A stretch of 64,000 bases of DNA from Solirubrobacteraceae bacterium (GTDB lineage: Bacteria > Actinomycetota > Thermoleophilia > Solirubrobacterales > Solirubrobacteraceae), in the NCBI GenBank assembly GCA_030447505.1, contig JAUJOT010000005.1, positions 1-64,000 on the forward strand, in the 5' to 3' direction. Under the pieces are notes generated by a model that did no database searches, had not been told where the DNA came from, and saw nothing but the letters and a program-made list of their open reading frames with translations. Below, piece by piece: positions 58,073 through 64,000 of the stretch; within the stretch, counting starts at the first letter, position 1, and each line of letters opens with the position of its first letter. The translations under genes and the position numbers were made by a program.

Positions 58073-59149
58073 ATGATCAGCTCACCAACTCGTACCGCAG
58101 AGCTCAGCAGCGCGCCCGTTCAGCGTCATCACAACGAAGGCCACGGCCGCCGTCTGACAGCTGCGTTCGAGGCGCTCGAGGCCTTCCCCGCCCTCGCCGA
58201 GTCGCGCGACCGCCTGCTGCGTCTCGTCGCCGCCGAGCGCGTCTCGCCGGCCGACGTCGTCGCCGCCGTCGAGTCCGACATCGCCCTCGTGATCGCCGTG
58301 CTGCGGATGGCCAACCAGCTCGACGACCACCGCCGCGGCCGCGTCGAGTCGATCGTCAAGGCCGTCGAGGTCCTCTCGGCGGACTCCGTCCAGGCGCTCG
58401 CAAGCCGCGCCCGCACATTTGACTTCTTCGAGCGCTCGACGATCTGGGACGCCGCACCCGAGCGCTTTCGCCTGCACGGCGTCGCCACGCAGCGTGCGGC
58501 CGACCGCCTCGCGCAGGAGGCCGGCTACGAGCACCGCGACCGCCTGATGGTCACGTCGCTGCTGCACGACATCGGCAAGCTCGTCCTGACGCAGGCCTAC
58601 CCCGGCTATCCGTCACAGGTTCATGGCAATGCGCGCACGCCCGAGGAGCGGGTGCATCGTGAGCGTCGCGAGCTCGGCGTCGACCACGCCCTCGTCGGCG
58701 GCGTCCTCGCCCGCCGCTGGGGGCTGCCCAGCGCAGTCGCCTCCGCGATCGAGCGCCATCACTCCGAGGACGCGACCGGAGAGGCCGCCTTCGTGCGCCT
58801 CGCCGACATGGTCGCCCACTACGCGCAGGGCGGCCAGGTGTCGCCCAACACGCTGCTGAAGGTCGCTCGCTCCGTCGGGCTCGGGCCGGCCGAGCTGCGC
58901 TCGGTCATGTACGACCTGCCCTACCCGAACTCCGGGCGCCCGCGCCAGATCGATCCGTGCCCGCTCTCGGGGCGCGAGGTCGAGGTCCTCAAGCGCCTCG
59001 CCGAGGGCAAGGTCTACAAGCAGATCGCGGCCGAGCTTCAGCTGTCGACCTCGACGGTGCGCACGCACCTGCACAACATCTACGGCAAGCTCGGCGCGGT
59101 CGACCGCGCGCAGGCCGTCCTGATCGCCACCGAGCGCGGCTGGCTGTAG
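58073..59149 (+). CDS. HDOD/HD-domain protein with C-terminal LuxR HTH
   Basis: Residues about 25-285 form an HDOD-type domain (FPALAESRDRLLRLVAAERV, VESDIALVIAVLRMANQLDD) that keeps a metal-binding HD pair at His165-Asp166 (TSLLHDIGKLVLTQ) and later IERHHSEDATGE. Residues about 296-355 are a LuxR/NarL HTH (LSGREVEVLKRLAEGKVYKQ, TSTVRTHLHNIYGKLG). HDOD proteins usually act in signalling without DNA binding, so this fusion may be a direct signal-to-transcription switch. ATG 58073 lacks a strong ribosome-binding site. There is no partner gene nearby. Confidence 0.85.
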   Translation: MISSPTRTAELSSAPVQRHHNEGHGRRLTAAFEALEAFPALAESRDRLLRLVAAERVSPADVVAAVESDIALVIAVLRMANQLDDHRRGRVESIVKAVEVLSADSVQALASRARTFDFFERSTIWDAAPERFRLHGVATQRAADRLAQEAGYEHRDRLMVTSLLHDIGKLVLTQAYPGYPSQVHGNARTPEERVHRERRELGVDHALVGGVLARRWGLPSAVASAIERHHSEDATGEAAFVRLADMVAHYAQGGQVSPNTLLKVARSVGLGPAELRSVMYDLPYPNSGRPRQIDPCPLSGREVEVLKRLAEGKVYKQIAAELQLSTSTVRTHLHNIYGKLGAVDRAQAVLIATERGWL

Positions 59150-59157
59150 TTTGCCGG

Positions 59158-60117
59158 CTACGCGGGCGCGCCGGCGTTTGACTCCGACGACTTGCGGTCG
59201 GTCCGTCCGCTCGCTTCGTCGCCGCCGACGGCGACCGCGGCCTTCGCGGTGACGAGGTGGTAGAGGATCAGGACCTGGACGATCGCCAGCGACTCGGAGC
59301 GATGCTTCTCGTCGCCGATCGTGAACTCGCCGAGGCGGTCGGTGCGAAGCTGCTGAGCGAACTGCATCTTCTCCCAGATCGCCTCCTCGGTCGCGGCGCC
59401 GCGTTCGGGATCGAGGTCACCCGGGATGAAGAGGCGGTGTGCGCCCGAGCGCTCCTTCTCGAGCGTGATCCCGTGCTTGCCGCCCTCCTCGAGCAGCACC
59501 GACATGTCCGGGTGGGGGAGGCCTTCTGACAGCGTCAGCTCGGCGTCGAGCTTCTCGCTGTCCTCGCCCGGCTGAAAGGAGATGATCATGTCGGCGTGGC
59601 GTCGCTGTGGGCGGATGTACGCGGCGGAGTCGGGCTCGCGCTTGTCGAGCTCGGCGAGAACCTGCTCCTCGCTGTAGCCGCGCTTGGTCGTATCGCGCTT
59701 GATCTTCCACTCGCGACGCAGCTGTTCGGGCGGCGCGAGGAAGACCCGCACGTCGTGGGCGTCGCAGAGCTCCTGCGTGTGGTAGCCGAGCAGGCCCTCG
59801 ATCACCGCGAAGCGCTTCGGCACGACGTACTCCGGCCGGCCGAACGTCCCGTTGCCATGGCCGTAGACCGGCTTGAGGATCGGCTCGCCGTCGCGCAGGT
59901 GGCGAACGTGCTGGGACATGATGTCGATGAAGTTGCACGCGGGGTCCAGCGGCGTGATCCCGAGCTCGGCTCGCTCGGTGCGGTCGTAGCGGTGGTAGTC
60001 GTCGGTCCCGATGTGGGTGACGTTCTCCCGGCCGAGGATCTCGACGAGTCCCTTTGAGATCGTCGTCTTGCCGGCGGCCGAGTCGCCGACGACGCCGAGG
60101 ATGATGGGGCGGGCCAT
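59158..60117 (-). CDS. Phosphoribulokinase/uridine kinase family protein
   Basis: P-loop at residues 11-18 (VVGDSAAGKTTISKGL), then IGTDDYHRYDRTERAELG, ACNFIDIMSQHVRHL, FAVIEGLLGYHTQEL and LRREWKIKRDTTKRGYSEE, which together are closer to phosphoribulokinase than to uridine kinase. PRK makes ribulose-1,5-bisphosphate from ribulose-5-phosphate and ATP. At 319 aa it is normal. ATG 60117 follows AGGAGGAG, a strong ribosome-binding site. No RuBisCO or other Calvin genes are in the window, so it may serve another ribulose-bisphosphate pathway or a different sugar phosphate. Confidence 0.82.
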   Translation of the reverse strand: MARPIILGVVGDSAAGKTTISKGLVEILGRENVTHIGTDDYHRYDRTERAELGITPLDPACNFIDIMSQHVRHLRDGEPILKPVYGHGNGTFGRPEYVVPKRFAVIEGLLGYHTQELCDAHDVRVFLAPPEQLRREWKIKRDTTKRGYSEEQVLAELDKREPDSAAYIRPQRRHADMIISFQPGEDSEKLDAELTLSEGLPHPDMSVLLEEGGKHGITLEKERSGAHRLFIPGDLDPERGAATEEAIWEKMQFAQQLRTDRLGEFTIGDEKHRSESLAIVQVLILYHLVTAKAAVAVGGDEASGRTDRKSSESNAGAPA

Positions 60118-60247
60118 ACAGCTCCTCCTGGGGTCACGGCCGGATCCGGGACGATAGCGCCAATCGGCCCGCTCGTCCTTCACGGCCGCGCATGATTGGT
60201 AGCGTGGTGACTAGGTTGACCCGTAGCCGGCGGCTCCGCACGATCAG

Positions 60248-61141
60248 ATGAAGCACGCCGGTGCGGTCATCAAGCGCACGCTGCTGGCGTTCTACGACGA
60301 CCAGATGACCCAGCACGCGGCAGCGCTCACGTACTACGCGCTGATGTCGCTGTTCCCCGCCGCGCTGCTGGCGCTCTCGCTGCTCGGACTGTTCGGTCAG
60401 TACCCGGCCACCTACGACGCGATCATCGGCTACCTGCGCGACGTCGTGCCGCCGTCGGCGCTCGTGCCGCTGGACGGCTCGTTGCGCCGCGCGCTGCGCA
60501 GCCAGGGGACCGCCGCGACCGCGCTCGTGATCAGCGTCGCGGTCGCGCTGTACGGGACGACCGGCGCCCTCGAGGCGGCGCGCCGCGCGCTGAACGTCGT
60601 GCTCGATGCCGACGGCGGCCGGCGCTTCCTGCGCCGCAAGGCGATCGATGTCGCGTCGACGTTCGTGCTGATGGCGCTCGTGCTCATCAGCCTCGTGCTC
60701 GTCTTCGTGGGCGGCGCGTTCGCGCGCGACCTGCTGGGCTTCATCGGTCTCGGCGCCGAGGCCGCGCGGACGTTCAACATCGTCCGCTGGCCGGCTGCGC
60801 TGGCGGCCGCGATGCTCGTGTTCGCATACATCTACTACGTGACGCCGGACGTCAAGCAGCGCTCGTTTCGGGCGGTGCTGCCCGGCGCCGGCGTCGGCGT
60901 GCTGCTGTGGCTCGCGGCGTCGATCGGCTTCTCGGAGTACATCTCGCAGGTCGCCCAGGTGGGCGCGATCTACGGCACGTTCACGGGCGCGATCGTGCTG
61001 GTCGCGTGGCTGTGGCTCACGCACGTCGCGCTGTTGTTGGGGGCGGAGCTCAACGCGGAGATCGAGCGCCAGCGCGAGCTCAACGAGGGGGTCGCGCTGG
61101 CGGACACGCTCAACCGGCCGACGCGGCGCGGCCGCTGGTGA
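60248..61141 (+). CDS. YihY/BrkB family membrane protein
   Basis: Six predicted helices with the YihY/virulence factor BrkB signatures: MTQHAAALTYYALMSLFPAA, LRDVVPPSALVPLD, ATALVISVAVALYGTTGALE, IYYVTPDVKQRSFRAVLPGA, VLLWLAASIGFSEYISQVA, YGTFTGAIVLVAWLWLTH and LLGAELNAEIERQ. The family was once called RNase BN, wrongly; the real role (possibly export or envelope) is not settled. The length (297 aa) is normal. Its 3' end overlaps the convergent VanZ gene by 32 bp. Confidence 0.92.
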   Translation: MKHAGAVIKRTLLAFYDDQMTQHAAALTYYALMSLFPAALLALSLLGLFGQYPATYDAIIGYLRDVVPPSALVPLDGSLRRALRSQGTAATALVISVAVALYGTTGALEAARRALNVVLDADGGRRFLRRKAIDVASTFVLMALVLISLVLVFVGGAFARDLLGFIGLGAEAARTFNIVRWPAALAAAMLVFAYIYYVTPDVKQRSFRAVLPGAGVGVLLWLAASIGFSEYISQVAQVGAIYGTFTGAIVLVAWLWLTHVALLLGAELNAEIERQRELNEGVALADTLNRPTRRGRW

Positions 61142-61487
61142 CCGCGCGCCGCCGGACGACGAGGATCCACGCCAGCAGCGCCAGCCCGATCCCGAGCGCG
61201 TCGATCGCGACGTCGACGGGCGAGCCGTGGCGGCCGTCGACGGAGGACTGGTGCAACTCGTCGCTGATCGCGTAGAGGATCGCGACGACGGTCGCGAGGA
61301 TCGGCCGGCGCCAGCGCGCGGCGCGCGCCAGCGTGATCCACAGGACGGCGAAGATCGTGATGTGCGCGAGCTTGCGCAGCAGCACGTCCCAGGCTCCCAG
61401 GCCCGAGCTGAGGTCCGGCGTCGCCGAGAGCGCGAAGATGAGCGCCATCACGGCCAGCGGCGGCGCGTACCGGCTGACCGGTTCCAT
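61110..61487 (-). CDS. VanZ-like family membrane protein
   Basis: Four predicted helices in 125 aa: YAPPLAVMALIFALSATPDL, LAHITIFAVLWITLARAAR, ILATVVAILYAISDELHQSS and DVAIDALGIGLALLAWILVV. The FALSATPDL and YAISDELHQ...GRHGSPVDVAIDALG pattern is typical of VanZ domains (teicoplanin-resistance family, unknown biochemistry). TACGCT lies 6 nt before the ATG. Its C-terminal 10 codons overlap the end of the convergent yihY-type gene. Confidence 0.88.
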   Translation of the reverse strand: MEPVSRYAPPLAVMALIFALSATPDLSSGLGAWDVLLRKLAHITIFAVLWITLARAARWRRPILATVVAILYAISDELHQSSVDGRHGSPVDVAIDALGIGLALLAWILVVRRRAVTSGRAASAG

Positions 61488-61493
61488 ACCCTG

Positions 61494-61499
61494 AGCGTA
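61494..61499 (-). promoter_or_regulatory. -10 element TACGCT of the VanZ-like gene
   Basis: Minus-strand TANNNT hexamer, 6 nt before ATG 61487, within an imperfect inverted repeat (ACCCT at 61488-61492, AGGGT at 61503-61507) that could be the Rrf2 operator. Confidence 0.4.
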
Positions 61500-61510
61500 G
61501 TGAGGGTTCG

Positions 61511-61900
61511 ATGATCTCGATCACGACGAAGTCGCCGTATGCCGTGCAGGCGCTCGCCGAGCTGGGACGCTCGGGCGACGGCCCGGTGCCGATCGGCGAG
61601 CTCGCGCGGCGGCGCGAGATCCCGGTCCAGTTCCTCGAGCAGCTCTTCGCGACGCTGCGCCGCGCGGGGATCCTCAGGTCCCAGCGCGGAGTCAAGGGCG
61701 GCTACACCTTCGCCCGCCCGCCGGGCCAGATCAGCGTCCTCGAGGTGGTGGAGCTGCTGGAGGGGCCCTTCGGCCGTGACGCGGCGGGCATCTTCGGCGA
61801 CGCCGCGGCGGCCGCGCGCGAGGTGCTGGCGCAAACGACGATCGCCGACGTGGTCGAGCGCGAGGCGCGAGCGGCGGGCGCGCCGATGTACTACATCTAG
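61511..61900 (+). CDS. Rrf2-family transcriptional regulator (CymR-like)
   Basis: 129 aa: winged HTH of the Rrf2 family (ISITTKSPYAVQALAELGRS, IPVQFLEQLFATLRRAGILR, SQRGVKGGYTFARPPGQISV, LEVVELLEGPFG). It has no cysteine at all, so it cannot hold an iron-sulfur cluster like IscR or NsrR; it is closer to CymR, which represses cysteine genes together with CysK. It is followed by cysK (49-bp gap) and cysE, supporting that role. GAGGG lies about 5 nt before the ATG. The 23-bp divergent gap contains an ACCCT/AGGGT inverted repeat. Confidence 0.9.
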   Translation: MISITTKSPYAVQALAELGRSGDGPVPIGELARRREIPVQFLEQLFATLRRAGILRSQRGVKGGYTFARPPGQISVLEVVELLEGPFGRDAAGIFGDAAAAAREVLAQTTIADVVEREARAAGAPMYYI

Positions 61901-61935
61901 TCGGTCCCCCAACGCCTGCGCGCGAACGACGCCGG

Positions 61936-61941
61936 TACGGT
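61936..61941 (+). promoter_or_regulatory. -10 element TACGGT of cysK
   Basis: TANNNT hexamer, 8 nt before ATG 61950; cysK may thus be transcribed separately from the Rrf2 gene. Confidence 0.38.
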
Positions 61942-61949
61942 GTGGCCGG

Positions 61950-62873
61950 ATGCCGCGAATCCCGGTCAACATTGCCGACTATGTCGGGCGGACGCCGATG
62001 ATCGAGCTGACGCGGCTCGCGCCGCCCGGGGTGCGGCTGTTCGGCAAGCTCGAGTCGTTCAATCCCGGCGGCAGCGTCAAGGATCGGATCGGCGTGGCGA
62101 TGATCGAGGCCGCCGAGGCCGACGGGCTGATCGAGCCCGGCCGCTCGACGATCGTCGAGGCGACCTCCGGCAACACCGGGATCGCGCTCGCGTTCGTCTG
62201 CGCCGCGAAGGGCTACGACCTCGTGCTGACGCTGCCGCAGGGGATGAGCCGCGAGCGCGAAGGGCTGCTGCGACTGTACGGCGCGCGCGTGGAGATCACG
62301 GAGTCGCTCGGCGGGATGAACGAGGCCGTCGATGCGGCGCGCGCGATGGCGACGAACCCCGACGTCTTCCTGCCCGACCAGTTCGCGAACCCCGCCAATC
62401 CGGAGGCGCACCGGCGCACGACGGGACCCGAGCTGTGGGACGCGCTGGAAGGCAGGATCGACATCGTCGTCTGCGGCGTCGGCACGGGCGGCACGATCAC
62501 CGGCGTGGGAGAGGTGCTCAAGGCGCGCAACCCGAAGCTGCACGTCGTCGCGGTCGAGCCCGCGGCCTCGGCGGTGCTGTCGGGCCGCGCGCCGGGGCCG
62601 CACAAGATCCAGGGGATCGGCGCGGGCTTCGTTCCGCCCGTGCTCAACCGCGAGGTCATCGACGAGGTGATCGCGGTCGGCGACGAGGACGCGCTGCGGC
62701 TGGCGCGCGACGCCGCTCGCCTGGAGGGCGCGCTCGTCGGCATCTCCTGCGGCGCGGCGCTCGCTGCGGCGATCGAGGTCGGTCGCCGGCGGGAGTCGAA
62801 GAACAAGCGGATCGCCGTCGTGCTGCCCGACTCGGGCGAGCGCTACGTCTCGACGCCGTTCTTCGCGCCGTAG
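61950..62873 (+). CDS. cysK: Cysteine synthase (O-acetylserine sulfhydrylase)
   Basis: PLP fold type II, 307 aa: the Schiff-base Lys in NPGGSVKDRIGVAMIE, the substrate loop EATSGNTGIALAFVCAAKGY, the phosphate-binding GVGTGGTITGVGEVL, and HKIQGIGAGFVPPVLN, typical of CysK/CysM. It makes cysteine from O-acetylserine and sulfide. ATG 61950 begins the conserved MPRIPVNIADYVGRTPMIEL; the frame upstream is antisense-like. With cysE just downstream both steps of cysteine synthesis are here. Confidence 0.95.
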   Translation: MPRIPVNIADYVGRTPMIELTRLAPPGVRLFGKLESFNPGGSVKDRIGVAMIEAAEADGLIEPGRSTIVEATSGNTGIALAFVCAAKGYDLVLTLPQGMSREREGLLRLYGARVEITESLGGMNEAVDAARAMATNPDVFLPDQFANPANPEAHRRTTGPELWDALEGRIDIVVCGVGTGGTITGVGEVLKARNPKLHVVAVEPAASAVLSGRAPGPHKIQGIGAGFVPPVLNREVIDEVIAVGDEDALRLARDAARLEGALVGISCGAALAAAIEVGRRRESKNKRIAVVLPDSGERYVSTPFFAP

Positions 62874-62934
62874 CACCTGCTCGCCCGGCGCTCGCCGCTC
62901 GCCGCTCGCCGCGAAGCGCGCGTTCGTGCGCGGG

Positions 62935-62940
62935 TACGCT
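62935..62940 (+). promoter_or_regulatory. -10 element TACGCT of cysE
   Basis: TANNNT hexamer, 6 nt before ATG 62947; preceded by a short tandem CGCTCGC repeat at about 62889-62911. Confidence 0.38.
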
Positions 62941-62946
62941 GTCGGC

Positions 62947-63687
62947 ATGTTCGGTCTCGGGACGCTCGCGCGCGTCATCGGCGAGGTCCGCCGCGACGTC
63001 GCCGCCGCGCATGCCCGCGACCCCGCCGCGCGCGGTGTCGGCAGCGTCGAGATCCTCGCGAGCTGGCCCGGCGTGCAGGCGATCCTGGCGCATCGCGTCG
63101 CGCACGGGCTGCACGGGATCGGCGTGCCGGTCGTGCCGCGCACGCTGTCGGTCCTCTCGCGGGCCTGGACCGGCGTCGAGATCCACCCTGCCGCGACGAT
63201 CGGGCAGGGGTTCTTCATCGACCATGCTGCCGGCGTCGTGATCGGCGAGACGACGCAGATCGGCGACGACGTCACGATCTACCAGGGCGTGACGCTCGGC
63301 GGAACGGGCTTTCAGACCGGCAAGCGCCATCCGACGCTGCAGGACAACGTGACGGTCGGAGCGGGCGCAAAGCTGCTCGGCGCGATCACGGTCGGTCACG
63401 GGGCGAAGATCGGCGCCAACAGCGTCGTCATCCACGACGTGCCGCCCAACACGACCGTCGTCGGCAACCCCGGCCATCCGGTGCGCGTCGAGGGCCGGCG
63501 CCCGGAGGGGCCCGACACGGACTGGGTCCACCTGCCCGACCCGATCGCCGACGCGATCAATCGCCTGTCGGCGCGGATCCTCGAGCTCGAGCGCGAGCTC
63601 GCCGAGCTGTCGGGCTCCGAGCGCGAGGCGGCCGCCGAGGTGCGCCCGCTGCGGCCCGTGCACGGGCCGAGCCCCGCCGGCGGCTGA
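62947..63687 (+). CDS. cysE: Serine O-acetyltransferase
   Basis: Left-handed beta-helix acetyltransferase: IHPAATIGQGFFIDHAAGVV, IGETTQIGDDVTIYQGVTLG, RHPTLQDNVTVGAGAKLLGA and IGANSVVIHDVPPNTTVVGN. The catalytic His is in FIDHAAG. It has the short N-terminus of the EpsC/CysE subgroup and a C-terminal coiled-coil tail (ISxRILELERELAELSGSER-like, about 205-230) longer than the CysK-binding tail of E. coli CysE, so complex formation with CysK may differ. It acetylates serine for cysteine synthesis. Confidence 0.94.
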   Translation: MFGLGTLARVIGEVRRDVAAAHARDPAARGVGSVEILASWPGVQAILAHRVAHGLHGIGVPVVPRTLSVLSRAWTGVEIHPAATIGQGFFIDHAAGVVIGETTQIGDDVTIYQGVTLGGTGFQTGKRHPTLQDNVTVGAGAKLLGAITVGHGAKIGANSVVIHDVPPNTTVVGNPGHPVRVEGRRPEGPDTDWVHLPDPIADAINRLSARILELERELAELSGSEREAAAEVRPLRPVHGPSPAGG

Positions 63688-63706
63688 GCGTCGGCGTACG
63701 AGGCGG

Positions 63707-64000
63707 TCAGTAATAGACCGTGCGCGTGCGGTGGCGCGGCAGCGCCTTGTACTCCGGCGCCTGGCCGCGGCTCCAGAGCCAGTTGTCGAGCTCGTGCTCG
63801 GTCGCTCCGACACGCTGCGCGATGAGCTCGCAGGCGCGCACGGCGCAGGCGCGGATCTCGCGCTCCTGCCGGCCGGGCGCCAGCAGCCGCCCGGCGTCGA
63901 TGTGCGCCGCCAGGCGCTCGTCGTAGCGCAGCACGCCCTCGCAGCGCAGGACGTGCGGGACGAGGTTGTCGGCGAAGATCGTCAGGCGGTGCAGGTCGGT
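63707..64000 (-). CDS. Queuosine salvage protein (DUF2419), 5' part outside window
   Basis: The open frame continues to the window edge; its true start is beyond 64000. Residues visible include DLHRLTIFADNLVPHVLRCE, GVLRYDERLAAHIDAG and the C-terminal ELDNWLWSRGQ...HRTRTVYY, which match the C-terminal half of DUF2419 proteins, known as queuosine 5'-phosphate N-glycosylase/salvage (Qng1-like). Such proteins free queuine from dietary or recycled nucleotides for tRNA modification. The assignment is from these motifs only. Confidence 0.75.
   Translation of the reverse strand, partial: TDLHRLTIFADNLVPHVLRCEGVLRYDERLAAHIDAGRLLAPGRQEREIRACAVRACELIAQRVGATEHELDNWLWSRGQAPEYKALPRHRTRTVYY

Noticed and set aside
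59158-60117. Evidence for autotrophic carbon fixation
   Set aside because: One PRK-type gene without RuBisCO or other Calvin genes in view is not enough.
62885-62915. Short tandem CGCTCGC repeats as a CRISPR or satellite
   Set aside because: Only about three 7-bp units with no spacers; most likely chance in a GC-rich gap before cysE.

Overview
This window looks like a chromosome segment from a very GC-rich actinobacterium, most likely class Thermoleophilia (Solirubrobacterales, Conexibacter/Solirubrobacter-like). The taxon is inferred from roughly 70% GC by eye, GTG starts and dense overlapping operons, the actinobacterial order infC-rpmI-rplT-trmH-pheS-pheT-argCJBDG, and several small lineage-type proteins. 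There is no rRNA, prophage or CRISPR array. A recurrent TANNNT hexamer 6-11 nt before start codons without a Shine-Dalgarno sequence suggests that leaderless transcription is common here.

Layout. 1-3.3 kb: a partial tRNA-Gly, a secreted protein, two NarL/LuxR-type regulators and an RNA polymerase sigma factor. 3.4-12.1 kb (minus strand): an envelope-glycan locus with a GtrA flippase-like protein, a fused double GT2 glycosyltransferase, a GT39 transferase, a secreted copper-radical (galactose-oxidase/GlxA-like) oxidase, an Excalibur protein and a secreted TIM-barrel-like protein; the five core genes overlap. 12.2-17.3 kb: CaiB/BaiF CoA-transferase, MaoC hydratase, a MobA fusion, a macro-domain protein, tRNA-Cys, a nitrilase-family amidase and tRNA-Val. 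17.25-18.75 kb: a short integrated-element remnant bounded by a 24-bp duplication of the tRNA-Val 3' end. 18.9-22 kb: a VapBC-type toxin-antitoxin pair (toxin starting at CTG), RNase HI and small hypotheticals. 22-26 kb: a signalling operon (hybrid kinase, HD-GYP phosphodiesterase, receiver protein) with a divergent proline-rich anchored protein. 26.2-32.5 kb: a leucine/branched acyl-CoA catabolic operon controlled by a TetR protein with a visible operator. 32.6-38 kb: membrane and hypothetical proteins, a GDSL-hydrolase relic, a class V aminotransferase, an Rpf-like protein, a zinc alcohol dehydrogenase and an SRPBCC protein. 38-51.4 kb: thrS, infC-rpmI-rplT, trmH, pheST and argCJBDG. 51.4-58 kb: dnaE, small proteins, nfo and gltX. 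58-64 kb: an HDOD/HD-LuxR fusion, a phosphoribulokinase homologue, YihY, VanZ, an Rrf2 regulator with cysK and cysE, and the 3' part of a DUF2419 (queuosine salvage) gene cut by the window end.

How the genes work together: the glycan locus carries donor synthesis (polyprenol-phosphate-sugar synthase domain), flipping, polymerisation/transfer and extracellular oxidation in one unit, resembling an elaborated Streptomyces cslA-glxA system. The liu-type operon converts 3-methylcrotonyl-CoA towards acetoacetate and acetyl-CoA. The pheT-argC junction couples translation genes to arginine synthesis, but argF, argR and argH are absent from their usual places. Rrf2-cysK-cysE forms a compact cysteine-synthesis unit.
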